Below are positions 8,330-17,467 of a stretch of 34,190 nt of DNA, one piece after another. The stretch is from an uncultured bacterium (GTDB lineage Bacteria; Planctomycetota; Phycisphaerae; Phycisphaerales; SM1A02). The translations under genes and the position numbers were made by a program. The stretch covers positions 1-34,190 of the forward strand of contig CAIWCL010000286.1 in NCBI GenBank assembly GCA_903911205.1, in the 5' to 3' direction. Under the pieces are notes generated by a model. It was not told where the DNA came from. It did not search any database and saw nothing but the letters and a program-made list of their open reading frames with translations. Each line of letters begins with the position of its first letter. The stretch's first letter is position 1.

Positions 8330-9864
8330 GCAGGACTCCCGAAGAATCGTACGGTATCGACTGCGCGGCTCCATCGTGCGCGAAGATGCGTTCGAGTCGC
8401 ACCATCGAGCATGGGTTCGAATCGCCGATCGAGACCGCCGGGGATGGCATTGAGTTGGGCCTCGTCGAGGCGGATGGTGTTCCCGCTGCCGTCCGCCGCA
8501 CGGAGCCCAAGCCGGGCGAGCCGCGCGGCGCCAAGCGCGGTCGTTTCAAGCGTTTGTGGGCGCTCAATGGCCAGATCTGCAAAGTCAGCACACGACTGCA
8601 TCAACAAATCGCTCGCCGCTGCGCCGCCGTCCACACGCAATACATGGATCTCAATACCACCTGCGCGAATCGCTTCGACGAGGTCGACCACTTCATGCGC
8701 CACACCTTCGAGCGTTGCACGAGCGATATGCGCCCGCGTCGCGCCGCGGGTCAATCCAAGCACCGCGCCTCGCGCGGACGCATCCCAGTGTGGAGCGCCA
8801 AGCCCAGCAAAGGCGGGCACCACGACAACGCCGGCGGTCTCCTTCACACTTGCCGCAAGCGCGTTCACTTCAACCGCGCGCGCAAAGAACTGCAGGCCAT
8901 CACGAAGCCACTGCACCGCACTGCCGCCGACAAAGACGCTGCCTTCGACGGCGAAAGTCGCTCTTCCCGCGACTCGCCATGCGACCGTCGCAAGCAGGCC
9001 TGTCGGCGGGGCAGGCTTCGTCTCGCCAGCGTTTGCAAGCAAGAAGCAACCTGTTCCGAAGGTGCATTTCGCGTCACCAGTTGCGTGTGCACCCTGTCCA
9101 AAGAGCGCGGCCTGTTGGTCGCCAGCGATGCCCGTTACAGGGATCGGGGAACCGACGTGCGACGCATCCGCAACGCCGAGCGCGCCCGCGCTGTCGACGA
9201 TCGCGGGAAGCGCCGCGCGCGGGACGCGGAACAGCGCACAGAGTGCGTCGTCCCACGCCGCCCCCTCCGGGCCGCCGATTCGCGCGAGCATCGTGCGCGA
9301 GGCGTTCGAAGCATCGGTCGCGTGCACCGTGCCCTTCGTGAGGTTCCAGAGCACCCATGCGTCGATCGTGCCCGCGGCGAGCTCTCCACGCTCTGCACGG
9401 GCGCGTGCACCGTCGACATGATCGAGGATCCACGCGAGCTTCGACGCACTGAAGTAGGGATCGAGCGTCAATCCCGTCGCCTCACGTACACGTTCTTCGT
9501 GGCCCGCCGCGCGCAGCGCATCCATGACAGGTGCCGTGCGTCGGTCTTGCCAGACGATGGCGCGATGTATCGGTCGACCAGTCGCCCGATCCCACACGAC
9601 GATCGTTTCACGTTGATTCGTGATACCGATCGCCGCTGGATTACGCCCGCCGAGATTCGCGCACGTGATCGCCTCTTTCATGCAGGCGAGGAGCGCCGTC
9701 CAGATCTCGTCCGCATCGTGCTCGACAAGTCCAGGTGCGGGAAAGTGCTGCGTGAACTCACGCTGCGCACTCGCGAGGACGCGGTCACCTTCGAACACTA
9801 TTGCACGCACACTGGTCGTGCCACAGTCGAGGGCAATGATGATGGACTCTGCATGGCTCTGCAT
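8326..9864 (-). CDS. glpK: Glycerol kinase
   Basis: GlpK phosphorylates glycerol to glycerol-3-phosphate with ATP, trapping it for GlpD encoded next. The 512-residue product is a FGGY-family kinase. The N-terminal phosphate-binding loop reads ALDCGTTSVRAIVF (usual form ALDQGTTS, here Cys replaces Gln), followed by GITNQRETIVVWD and RAIVWQDRRT. Around residue 150 come LDPYFSASKLAWILDHV and GTIDAWVLWNLTKG, then GDQQAALFGQ and the C-terminal LRVDGGAAASDLLMQSCADF. Length matches E. coli GlpK (502 aa). ATG 9864 fits the family N-terminus; an ATG at 9915 would add 17 residues. Stop and glpD start overlap (ATGA). The upstream same-strand gene ends 116 nt away, so co-transcription is possible. Confidence 0.95.
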   Translation of the reverse strand: MQSHAESIIIALDCGTTSVRAIVFEGDRVLASAQREFTQHFPAPGLVEHDADEIWTALLACMKEAITCANLGGRNPAAIGITNQRETIVVWDRATGRPIHRAIVWQDRRTAPVMDALRAAGHEERVREATGLTLDPYFSASKLAWILDHVDGARARAERGELAAGTIDAWVLWNLTKGTVHATDASNASRTMLARIGGPEGAAWDDALCALFRVPRAALPAIVDSAGALGVADASHVGSPIPVTGIAGDQQAALFGQGAHATGDAKCTFGTGCFLLANAGETKPAPPTGLLATVAWRVAGRATFAVEGSVFVGGSAVQWLRDGLQFFARAVEVNALAASVKETAGVVVVPAFAGLGAPHWDASARGAVLGLTRGATRAHIARATLEGVAHEVVDLVEAIRAGGIEIHVLRVDGGAAASDLLMQSCADFADLAIERPQTLETTALGAARLARLGLRAADGSGNTIRLDEAQLNAIPGGLDRRFEPMLDGATRTHLRARWSRAVDTVRFFGSPA

Positions 9865-9980
9865 CGCGCGAAACACTCCGCGCGCATCATGCGCGAGCGG
9901 ACGCACGGCTGCCATCGAGAAGACAGCCTCGCCGCGAAATCACGGTCGGAAAGTCGTGTCGCCCAGGGCCTCGCGAGGAT

Positions 9981-12695
9981 TCATGGAAAGAAACCTTCCG
10001 CGAACGGAGTCTGCCGGAGACGTCCGAGTTCCGCAGAGAAGGCGTACGCGATGATTCGCTGGAGGTGCCGCTCGTTCGACGCACCATCGACGGCCTGCAG
10101 CATCAGGAGCATGCGCCGTCCGTCCGCCTCAGTCGTCGACCCGCTCCGGCCTGGGGTGAACGGCTGTAGCGCGCCAGAGCCGAGACTGGTCTCGCACCAC
10201 CTCTTCCACCACTCCTTCCAAGACGCGTCGAGCGACTGCGCATCCGCGCCCGCGCCGTCGATCGAAGGAAGTCCGGCAAGAGGCTCCTCGAGCACCGTCT
10301 GCTCGCATCGATCGAGCCGTGCGATGAGCGCGGCGTCGTCGCCAGCCACCGCGCGCAGCACGCGGATCGTCCGCGACGCGGACATCGTCCCCGTCGACGC
10401 GCACCCCGATAGCCTCTCCACCATCCGTAAACTGAAGCGGAGGCGTGCGATCGCATCAAGTTCGATCGACCACGCTGCGTCGAGAAAGATTGGCGCCGTC
10501 ACGAGTCGTATCTCAAACGCAAGTCCGCCACGCGCGTCTTCAACGAGACCTCCACGCTCGACGACATCCATGCGCCCCTCCTCCGCGCCCGTCCGCGCCT
10601 TAAATGCCGCGCGCGCGTCGAGTTCTGCGCGTTCGTCTTGCAACGCTGCATCCCGGAAGCGCTCGGCAAACGCAGGCAGATCCGCGACGAGCTCGTCGAT
10701 CGCAGGGAGCGCCGCGACGAACAGCTTGCGCTGATCAACGACACCGATTCCCGCCGCCGTCGCAATCGCGAGAATGTCGTCGGGGATCCTCGTTCCGATG
10801 ACCGCATCCGATCGACTGAGGAAATAGTCCATCCTCTCAAGCGAAAGAACCGCCGCTGCCGCGCTCTGTTTGGGTAGATCGAATGCGCCGCGCAGCGTCT
10901 GCATGCGCGATGTATGGAACGCGTTCTCCCGAGCAATGTCGTCGGGCAGAGTCCGCCAGACCGTCGCATCGACTTCGCCGAACGCGTCTAGACCACCCCG
11001 GGATCGACGCGCCAACACCTCGGCTGCAGTCGGCTCCGACGCAATGAACGCTGCGAGCACCGCCTCGATTTCATCCTTCGGTCGGTCGATGCCATCGAGA
11101 CGCAACGCGCCGACCGCACGACGAAGATCCGTTGCCGGAAGACGACATGTTGGGTTCAGAACCTCGCCGCCACTCTCCGCGGGCGCACTTTCGGTGTAGC
11201 CCTGTCGGATCAATCGCACCGAGTCCTTCTCTGACTCATCCTCGTGTGCCATCAAGTTCTCTTCGGAAGCCGATCCGAATCGGCGCCAGTCGGTACGCAA
11301 TTCCGAATCGTCCGCGAAGCCTGTATCGGCAATCCGCGCGACGTCATTGGCTTCTGCGCGCCCGGGCGTACCCTCGCGTTGCACGATGCCCGAGATCCGT
11401 GCAACGCGCACCGCGAACTCTTCGGGCGACGATGCTTGCATCGCGTTCTTGAAGGTCCGGACCAGTGCCTCCGTGAACGGATGCTCGCCGCGCAGCATTG
11501 CATCCCGCGCGCGCGCGTCGGCTTCGCTGCCCGTGAAACCGGCGGTAAAAGCGCGATCCTCGGCGAGAAACGCTCGGTACGCGGCAACGCTCGCCATGAC
11601 GAAACGGTGCCGTTCCTCGCGCACGGCGCGCTCCGCGGCGGCATCCCCTTGCGCCGCGGCTGCATCCCGCGATCGGTCCTTGCGCAACCCGCGCAGAACC
11701 CTCTCCAACTCCCGCCACGGCTCGGTGATCGCGCTCGCGAACCCGCCGTCGCGGCACGCGTTCGCGATGAGCTCGACGCGCAGCGCGTCGGCAGCGTCGA
11801 GACTGACCTCAGCCTCGACGCGGTCGGCAAACGCGAGGTTCGCCGCGAGATTGGCACGCGCAAGACGCGCGATCGCACGCAGGGCGTCGTCGGCGGCCTG
11901 TGCTTCCGCGCGGCCCAACTCCGCGTCGTACAGGACCGGAGCGTGCTGCTCGACGGCGGCAAGCTCGAACCCGATCCGACGAAGCTCGCGATGCTCGCCG
12001 AGGATCCGCGGCCACTCGACCGCGAGCAGCGCATCAAGCGCGACCCGACGCTCTTCCGGCACGCGCTGGTGGATGCGTGGATGACCCACCGCAACGGCGA
12101 GATCGACGCACGGCGTCGTCAAGATCGGGAGTCGGTCGATGGAAAGCGATGTGCCGTCGGAGAACGCGACGCGATGCGCGATACGACCACGGAAGTTCGC
12201 CTGCGCGATTGCATCGAGCGCGGAGGGCGCACCGGTGGCCACGCAGGCCTCGATGACGCGCGTCACGAGCGCCTCATGAAGTACATCAGACGCTGCCCAC
12301 GCGTCCGCGAGTGCACGGCTACCCGCCGCGTCATCAGCCTCAGCCGCGGCGTCAGACATCCGACGCGACTTCGGTGGGAGTCGAACGCTCCAATCCGCGT
12401 CAAACGCGGTATACGCATCGCCAATCGCGGCAAGCGCATCGCCGCCCGCATCGAGCGTGCGCGTCGCCTCGTAGAGAAGTTCGACGAGCGTGATCGACTG
12501 CGGCATCTGGTCGAGCGAGGTCAACTGTCGGCGGAACTGCGCCGATGCCGCAACGGAGTGCACCAACGTCGCGCGCGTATCCCCAGCAGAAGCTGGATGG
12601 TGAAGCGCACCAACCGTCGCCGCCAACAGGGTCAGCGCAACGAGGCGCGATCGCTCGTTCAGAAACGGAGCAGCACAACCGCTCTCAATCATCAT
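9981..12695 (-). CDS. Large exported protein of unknown function, downstream member of a paralogous pair
   Basis: The 904-residue product has an N-terminal signal-like segment (RLVALTLLAATVGALHHPASAG, positions about 17-38) and no recognised domain. The rest is predicted to be almost wholly alpha-helical, rich in Ala, Arg, Glu and Asp. A block around residues 625-690 (LSLERMDYFLSRSD, PDDILAIATAAGIG, ALPAIDELVADLPAF) matches in order and spacing a block in the neighbouring gene (LRFERTDLAASRAS, PLGRLLASASIDPG, AKAELNAIAVSLPQR), so the two are probably ancient tandem paralogues. Its ATG at 12695 overlaps the stop of the upstream gene by 11 bp, implying coupled translation and a stoichiometric pair. 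Function and localisation beyond export are unknown. Confidence 0.75.
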   Translation of the reverse strand: MMIESGCAAPFLNERSRLVALTLLAATVGALHHPASAGDTRATLVHSVAASAQFRRQLTSLDQMPQSITLVELLYEATRTLDAGGDALAAIGDAYTAFDADWSVRLPPKSRRMSDAAAEADDAAGSRALADAWAASDVLHEALVTRVIEACVATGAPSALDAIAQANFRGRIAHRVAFSDGTSLSIDRLPILTTPCVDLAVAVGHPRIHQRVPEERRVALDALLAVEWPRILGEHRELRRIGFELAAVEQHAPVLYDAELGRAEAQAADDALRAIARLARANLAANLAFADRVEAEVSLDAADALRVELIANACRDGGFASAITEPWRELERVLRGLRKDRSRDAAAAQGDAAAERAVREERHRFVMASVAAYRAFLAEDRAFTAGFTGSEADARARDAMLRGEHPFTEALVRTFKNAMQASSPEEFAVRVARISGIVQREGTPGRAEANDVARIADTGFADDSELRTDWRRFGSASEENLMAHEDESEKDSVRLIRQGYTESAPAESGGEVLNPTCRLPATDLRRAVGALRLDGIDRPKDEIEAVLAAFIASEPTAAEVLARRSRGGLDAFGEVDATVWRTLPDDIARENAFHTSRMQTLRGAFDLPKQSAAAAVLSLERMDYFLSRSDAVIGTRIPDDILAIATAAGIGVVDQRKLFVAALPAIDELVADLPAFAERFRDAALQDERAELDARAAFKARTGAEEGRMDVVERGGLVEDARGGLAFEIRLVTAPIFLDAAWSIELDAIARLRFSLRMVERLSGCASTGTMSASRTIRVLRAVAGDDAALIARLDRCEQTVLEEPLAGLPSIDGAGADAQSLDASWKEWWKRWCETSLGSGALQPFTPGRSGSTTEADGRRMLLMLQAVDGASNERHLQRIIAYAFSAELGRLRQTPFAEGFFP

Positions 12696-15294
12696 CGCGT
12701 ATCCACGGGTTCATGTTGTCATCGTCGCCCGTTGCGCTCTCATCTTCCACTACAAGCCCGGGGACCGATGTCGCCAAGTCAACGCCGAGGACTCGACGCA
12801 ACTCAGCAAGGACCTTCTCTGTGCGCTCTTTGCGATTGAATCGCGCCTTCTCGACCGCTTCCGCGCGCTTCTGATACTCAGCCCACGTCGCTTCGTCGGC
12901 GGCTCCCGTCATCGCGAGGTTGGGAGGCATCACCATCTCGCCGCTGAGTTTCTCGTACACCGCCGCATACTCAGCTTCGAGCGCGATGATGCGCGCACGC
13001 TGATCATCGGTCAGCCCCGGCAAGCGCTGGGCTGCATCGAGTTGCGACTGCGCACTGTCTGATCGCTTGTAGACGTCGGGATAGGCAGTCGCGAGAAGCG
13101 TCCGTCGGAATAGTCCGGCGACCGCAGCATCTCCCGCATGCGCATTGAACGCGTCAACGAAAGTCTTCGTAAGCAGCTCACCAAACGCGCGATCCAAGCG
13201 CTGCTCCTGCAGCAGGAATTCACCATACTCGCGCGACGCACGCTCTACTGCGGCCTGATCGCGCGATGCGAAGACGCGCTCGGTGGCCTGTCGACGACGC
13301 GAGAGTTCCATCCGATCCTGAACACGTTGCGGCAGCGATACCGCGATGGCATTGAGTTCGGCCTTGGCCCCCTCGAGCACGGCACGCGCGACCCCTGGAT
13401 CAATCGATGCCGACGCGAGGAGCCGACCGAGCGGCAACGGAAGGCCAGAACTCCCGGCCATGCCGCTTGCGCGCGATGCGGCGAGATCGGTCCGTTCGAA
13501 ACGAAGCAGCATCAGGAGTGGATCGTCTCCTGCAAGACCAAGCGCGCTCGCGAGATCGGTGTACAGCTTCTCATCGAGTTCAAACACAGCCCGTGCGGCC
13601 TGGAGACGTGCCTCGTCGTATGTGCGAACTGCGCTTTCGTCATAGGTGATGCCACCCTCTCCGTTGGTGGACATGAGCTTTTGCCCCGATTCCTCAATTC
13701 GCACCGCGATCGGACTCATCTGGGCATCCCAGTGCGAAGTCTTCCAACCGTCGACAATAGCCTCGATCACGCTCTGAGCGGTGCTATCGAGACCGATCGT
13801 TCGCGCGACACGAACAATGTCCGCCGCGGTCAGTGCATCGGGCGTGGTCGCAAGGCCACCGTTGACAAACATCGAACGCTGCGCTGCCGCAGTGACCTCC
13901 GCGCCGGCGTCCGTTTCTGCGTCCGGCTTCGTCGCGTTTGCGACGCGGAAGAACTCCGACTCGGTTCCGTCCTCCTCGTAGCCCGTGAAACTCGTCACGT
14001 ACGTCGGCGCCTTCTCGCCAAGTTTCGCGGCGATTTGCTTCAGCGCGTTGTTTCCGACCTCGCGAAGTTGTCGTCGCGCCGACTCCAGCGCTTCAGACTC
14101 TCCCGACATGCCGAACATGCTCATTTGGGATGGAGCATCCAACGCAAGTTCCGCGACCTTCTCGCTCGCTTGCGCTTGCTCGCGACGCCACGACGTGAGG
14201 ATGCGAGCGATCTCTGCCTTCACTTCAGGCGTGATGTCGGGATCACGCTCGATGCGGCGACCAAGCGTGCGCATGCCGGGACGCGACCCACCGCTCATGT
14301 TGAAGCCGACGCTGTTTGCCGCCGCATCAGCCACATCGAGACGCAACGAAAGTCCCGCGTCTTCAGGAAGCAACGCGGCCAGTGCGGCGACACCGGCGCG
14401 ATTTGCCTCAAAGTTCGACTTGACCGACTTGCGTACATCTGCGCCGAGCGCCGCGAGTTTCTCCATCATCGCGCGCTGCTGTTCTTCGAGCGCCTTCATT
14501 GAATCGGGCATCGAATCGGGATTCGCAGGATCTACCGAACCCGCCGCCGCCTGCATGGATTCCTGCATCGACATCATGATGTCGAAGAATCCGACGAGCG
14601 CCTTTCGAACGTCCGCGTTGTAGGTGCGCGCCTGCGACAACGTGCGTTGCTCTTGCGAACGGAGCGCGGCGTCGAACGCTTCACGGTTTTCCGCGGCAAC
14701 CTTACCAAAGTACTCCTCACGAATTGCCCGGGCGGGGAGATCGATGAACCCCGCGCCGCCACCAAGCATCATTGGCGCAAACTGCACGATGCCCGAGAGC
14801 AAGCGCTGGCGCTCGCGCGTCTCGCGCACACGCTGCATGCCGCCGCGGCGAGATTCTGCGAGAAGTTCGGTGGCAGACGCGAAGAACTGGTTGTCGGCCT
14901 CGGAAATCTTGTCTTGCAAGCGATCGAGATTCCGCAGGAACTTCTCATACTCATCTTTCGAAGGCTGACGACCGCTCATCGAGTTCATCATCGTCGAGGC
15001 TTCAGGTTCAATCTCCGCGCGATAGCGATCGAGGTACGACTCATGAAGCCGATCAATCGCCGCGGCTTCAGCATCGGTGGGCGAGACATAGGCTTTCAGA
15101 AAACGTTCGAGTCGCTGCGTGGTGATTGGCCCGCCGACGATGTCGCGGCTTGACTGCGCGGCCGCGGGAAGTGCCACGAGCACCGTCCCAAGGGCCGCGA
15201 TCATTGCAAGCGTTGCGCGAGCGCGCCGACGAACAGCGCAGAGGTGGGAATCGAGGCGAAGCGTGCGCGATACCCAGCGAGAAACCGTGCTCAT
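12685..15294 (-). CDS. Large exported helical protein of unknown function, upstream member of a paralogous pair
   Basis: This protein (869 aa) has a long n-region then a hydrophobic signal segment (ATLAMIAALGTVLVALPAAAQ, about residues 27-47) with an Ala-x-Ala cleavage site. The mature protein is rich in Ala, Arg, Glu and Gln with heptad-like stretches, for example residues 60-140, 740-765 (DDQRARIIALEAEYAAVYEKL) and 785-830, suggesting extended coiled coils. No known domain is recognised. The C-terminus is acidic (about 25 residues rich in Asp and Glu). The start at ATG 15294 is supported by AGGAG six nt upstream; a TTG two codons earlier is less likely. It overlaps the next gene by 11 bp and shares a conserved block with it. 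Hypothesis only: the two act together in the periplasm or cell envelope. Confidence 0.75.
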   Translation of the reverse strand: MSTVSRWVSRTLRLDSHLCAVRRRARATLAMIAALGTVLVALPAAAQSSRDIVGGPITTQRLERFLKAYVSPTDAEAAAIDRLHESYLDRYRAEIEPEASTMMNSMSGRQPSKDEYEKFLRNLDRLQDKISEADNQFFASATELLAESRRGGMQRVRETRERQRLLSGIVQFAPMMLGGGAGFIDLPARAIREEYFGKVAAENREAFDAALRSQEQRTLSQARTYNADVRKALVGFFDIMMSMQESMQAAAGSVDPANPDSMPDSMKALEEQQRAMMEKLAALGADVRKSVKSNFEANRAGVAALAALLPEDAGLSLRLDVADAAANSVGFNMSGGSRPGMRTLGRRIERDPDITPEVKAEIARILTSWRREQAQASEKVAELALDAPSQMSMFGMSGESEALESARRQLREVGNNALKQIAAKLGEKAPTYVTSFTGYEEDGTESEFFRVANATKPDAETDAGAEVTAAAQRSMFVNGGLATTPDALTAADIVRVARTIGLDSTAQSVIEAIVDGWKTSHWDAQMSPIAVRIEESGQKLMSTNGEGGITYDESAVRTYDEARLQAARAVFELDEKLYTDLASALGLAGDDPLLMLLRFERTDLAASRASGMAGSSGLPLPLGRLLASASIDPGVARAVLEGAKAELNAIAVSLPQRVQDRMELSRRRQATERVFASRDQAAVERASREYGEFLLQEQRLDRAFGELLTKTFVDAFNAHAGDAAVAGLFRRTLLATAYPDVYKRSDSAQSQLDAAQRLPGLTDDQRARIIALEAEYAAVYEKLSGEMVMPPNLAMTGAADEATWAEYQKRAEAVEKARFNRKERTEKVLAELRRVLGVDLATSVPGLVVEDESATGDDDNMNPWIRDDD

Positions 15295-15408
15295 GCTCAA
15301 CTCCTATAGCTGTCCGTGGCGAGAAACTCCGCGCACCGTACTTCAACCTCCGCTAAACACGTTCGGGAGAGCGTGTGAGATGTTCAAAAAACTTCGACCA
15401 AACAAAAA

Positions 15409-15437
15409 CAACCCGTCTGCCTCACGGCGACGGGTTG
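15409..15437 (-). terminator. Rho-independent terminator of the DinB-fold gene
   Basis: A perfect 9-bp stem (CAACCCGTC / GACGGGTTG) with an 11-nt loop is followed on the minus strand by TTTTTGTTTGG. It lies 24 nt beyond the DinB-fold stop codon. Confidence 0.8.
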
Positions 15438-15460
15438 CATGCGTTTCAGAAGACGGAAAC

Positions 15461-15994
15461 TCAGTGCGCTGAACCGAGTCCAGCAGCGCGGCGCCACGTC
15501 GAAATCTGCCCGAGGTGCATCATGTTGTGCCCGCCGCAGAGGAAGTTCACCGCACCGCCGACGGTCGGGAACATTTCCTTGAAGCGCCCTTCGGCCGGAT
15601 TCTCACGTGCGAACACCGCGTCATCGACCTCGGGGAGCGCCTTGAGCACGGCCGACCAGCCCTGCGCGAACGTTGCACAAAGCACGTCCTTCGACGGATA
15701 GCGCCCATCTTGAGCGACGCAGGGCGCACCGTTCTTGAAGTGCTCATCACCGAAGGGCATCGAAATCTTGAGGTCCGCGCGATCGATCATTTCGAGGACA
15801 CGGTTTGCATAGATCGCAAGGTGACCGACGCAAAACGCTGGGTGGTTCATGTCCTTGGTCGGCATCTCGCAGAAACGCTCTGCTGGGATGGTCTTGACGA
15901 GATCGTCCGAGTAGCGAAGCGAGAGCGCGAGGCTCGTGGCGATCATGGAACCGATAGTGTTTGCCGTAGTGGTGGAGTTGGTCGATGTAGTCAT
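15461..15994 (-). CDS. DinB-fold metal-binding protein
   Basis: The 177-residue product fits the DinB/YfiT-like superfamily of four-helix-bundle proteins, many of which are metal-dependent thiol transferases. The histidines expected to bind the metal are seen in NHPAFCVGHLAIYANRV (about residues 53-69) and in the C-terminal signature GGHNMMHLGQISTWRRAAGL (about 154-173). The middle holds an FPTVGGA-type helix. The N-terminal 15 residues are Thr/Ser/Asn-rich. Substrate cannot be told from sequence. ATG 15994 has no Shine-Dalgarno, but TACACT lies 9 nt upstream. It is followed by a strong terminator, so it is probably a single-gene unit or the end of the 16.9-kb operon. Confidence 0.75.
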   Translation of the reverse strand: MTTSTNSTTTANTIGSMIATSLALSLRYSDDLVKTIPAERFCEMPTKDMNHPAFCVGHLAIYANRVLEMIDRADLKISMPFGDEHFKNGAPCVAQDGRYPSKDVLCATFAQGWSAVLKALPEVDDAVFARENPAEGRFKEMFPTVGGAVNFLCGGHNMMHLGQISTWRRAAGLGSAH

Positions 15995-16003
15995 GGGCCG
16001 CGG

Positions 16004-16009
16004 AGTGTA
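16004..16009 (-). promoter_or_regulatory. Putative -10 box of the DinB-fold gene
   Basis: TACACT on the minus strand lies 9 nt before the ATG at 15994, with no Shine-Dalgarno between. It is identical in sequence to the purM box, with almost the same spacing. Confidence 0.4.
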
Positions 16010-16024
16010 CGGGAGGGCGTCAAC

Positions 16025-16222
16025 TCAGCCACGTCCGATCCACCACAGCGCGAACATCGTCACGAGACACAGCCCTGCGAGCACGCCGAGAATCCAACGG
16101 TGTCGCCGGAAGTCGGCCTGCTCCCGTGGCGATGCTCCGAACCCACTGCGGTGGGACCGGCGCAAGCCATTCCACAACTGTGCAAGAAGATCGACCATCA
16201 GTTCGAGGATCGACCCGATCAT
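16025..16222 (-). CDS. Small single-pass membrane protein, unknown
   Basis: This 65-residue ORF starts MIGSILELMVDLLAQLWNGL, an amphipathic or hydrophobic helix. A basic linker with FRRHR follows, and it ends in a clear membrane segment (WILGVLAGLCLVTMFALWWIG, about residues 43-63). A GCGGGAG Shine-Dalgarno six nt before ATG 16222 supports translation from this Met rather than from the longer ORF to 16333. It lies 91 nt downstream of the YbjN-like gene on the same strand and 30 nt upstream of the DinB-fold gene. The Arg-rich stretch before the membrane helix suggests a cytoplasmic N-terminus by the positive-inside rule. Function unknown. Confidence 0.6.
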   Translation of the reverse strand: MIGSILELMVDLLAQLWNGLRRSHRSGFGASPREQADFRRHRWILGVLAGLCLVTMFALWWIGRG

Positions 16223-16313
16223 CCGCGACTCCCGCCTGAGGCCGAGCCCCGTGCACGCGCGTCGGCCGACGCAGTGGGCGACGCGTGCCACCGCATCGTT
16301 CGCACGCAGTCGC

Positions 16314-16919
16314 TCAAAGCCCGTGCTCCTCAAGCAACTTGCGCAAGCCCTCCACCCCGCCAGCGGCCTTGATCAGATCGGCGAGTTCGCGCTTCTCGCG
16401 CGGCGAGCGTGACTTTCGTCGCCGCGGTTCCTGCGTCTTCTTCAAGACGCGCGCATCGACTTCCGTGAAATCGATTTTGCCGGTAGTACCCGCCTCGCGG
16501 ATGGCGGTGTCGAACTGATCCACCGTCCATGCGACGAGTGTCAGCATGCGTCCGAGCTGCGGGCTCGTCACAACGCCGTCCTCAAGCGGAAGATCACAGA
16601 TCACGCGAACCTCACCGTCCGACTCATCCAGCACGTAGCTCGCGACACGAACACGCCAATTCGCCGCAAGCATCGCCTCGCACATCGCACCACGATGTTC
16701 GAACGACTGCGTGGTGTAGACCTCCGGAACGCAGATTCGGAGCATCTGCCCGTTGTCCTGCAACATGACGTGGAGAAGGAGACTTTTCTCTCCATCATGC
16801 GGATCGACATAGTGTTGGGTTGGCACCGCGACCACGAGTTCAGAGTGTTCCCGTGAGGCACGGAAGTCGCATCCGATTTCCGCGATGCGTCCCACGAGTT
16901 CAGCGAAAGTCATGGACAT
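16314..16919 (-). CDS. YbjN-like (CesT/T3SS-chaperone fold) domain protein
   Basis: The 201-residue product resembles YbjN-type proteins, whose fold is shared with type III secretion chaperones. It has an N-terminal helix (MTFAELVGRIAEIG), alternating strands (SELVVAVP, LLLHVMLQDNGQMLRICVPEV), a helix with AMLAANWRVRVASYVLDESDG, a strand VICDLPLEDGVVT and a long helix (RMLTLVAWTVDQFDTAI). The C-terminal 45 residues are a separate basic segment (RRRKSRSPREKRE) followed by a short amphipathic helix (DLIKAAGGVEGLRKLLEEHG), not part of the core fold. AAAGGGG lies 9 nt before ATG 16919. No secretion apparatus is nearby, so a type III chaperone role is not implied. Family assignment is by pattern only. 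Confidence 0.55.
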   Translation of the reverse strand: MSMTFAELVGRIAEIGCDFRASREHSELVVAVPTQHYVDPHDGEKSLLLHVMLQDNGQMLRICVPEVYTTQSFEHRGAMCEAMLAANWRVRVASYVLDESDGEVRVICDLPLEDGVVTSPQLGRMLTLVAWTVDQFDTAIREAGTTGKIDFTEVDARVLKKTQEPRRRKSRSPREKRELADLIKAAGGVEGLRKLLEEHGL

Positions 16920-17467
16920 GGTGTTGAACCCCTTTCTGAAATCCCGTTCGTGTATCCGATTCGCGGATCAACCTGAACGACCCCTAGTGCCCCGCCGACT
17001 CAAGCACCCTGTTCATTCCTACTCGCTCACAAGACCCGTCATCAAACTCCTCAGATGAAATCTTCGGATGAATTCTTTGGGGCAACGATTGTGAAACCCG
17101 ACTTCAAGGATTTTTCGCGAGTTTCGGACGAGAAATTTGGGTTGGCGCAGGTTCCTACTCAGCGCACGGTCTGCACGACTTTTTGCACGAACCTCTGAAC
17201 TGAGCGCGACAACCTTGGAAGATCAATCGGCGTCATCTACACGGATGCCGCACCGCGCAGAACCCGCAAATCGAGTGTAGCTTCCAACAGATCCGAGCCA
17301 AGTGGGATCCACGATCGGCGTACGAAATGAGGGCGGCCCAAGCCTCCCCCAGAGCACGACGCTCGGGAGCTCTCTCCTTCAATTCCGGGGTGCTGTGAGC
17401 GCGTTTCCCGGCACGGGAGCCAAACAAGTGGCACCCCAATCTCGACGCGATCCACCCGAGATGAGAC
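16920..17467. other. 548-bp spacer, no gene seen
   Basis: Upstream of the YbjN-like gene and downstream of the ThiF-like gene. The stretch 16990-17200 is less GC-rich than its surroundings. Short ORFs here on both strands (such as 17237-17455 minus and 17302-17565 plus) lack family features or start signals. The spacer presumably contains the promoter of the YbjN-like gene; no box was clear enough to call. Confidence 0.5.

Noticed and set aside
8290-10734. 814-codon plus-strand ORF
   Set aside because: Antisense of glpK and part of the 904-aa gene; Arg/Ser/Ala-rich, typical shadow of a GC-rich gene.
11244-12839. 531-codon plus-strand ORF
   Set aside because: Antisense shadow of the large exported protein gene, with no recognisable motif.
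13138-14502. 454-codon plus-strand ORF
   Set aside because: Antisense shadow of the 869-aa exported protein gene; Arg-rich without domain.
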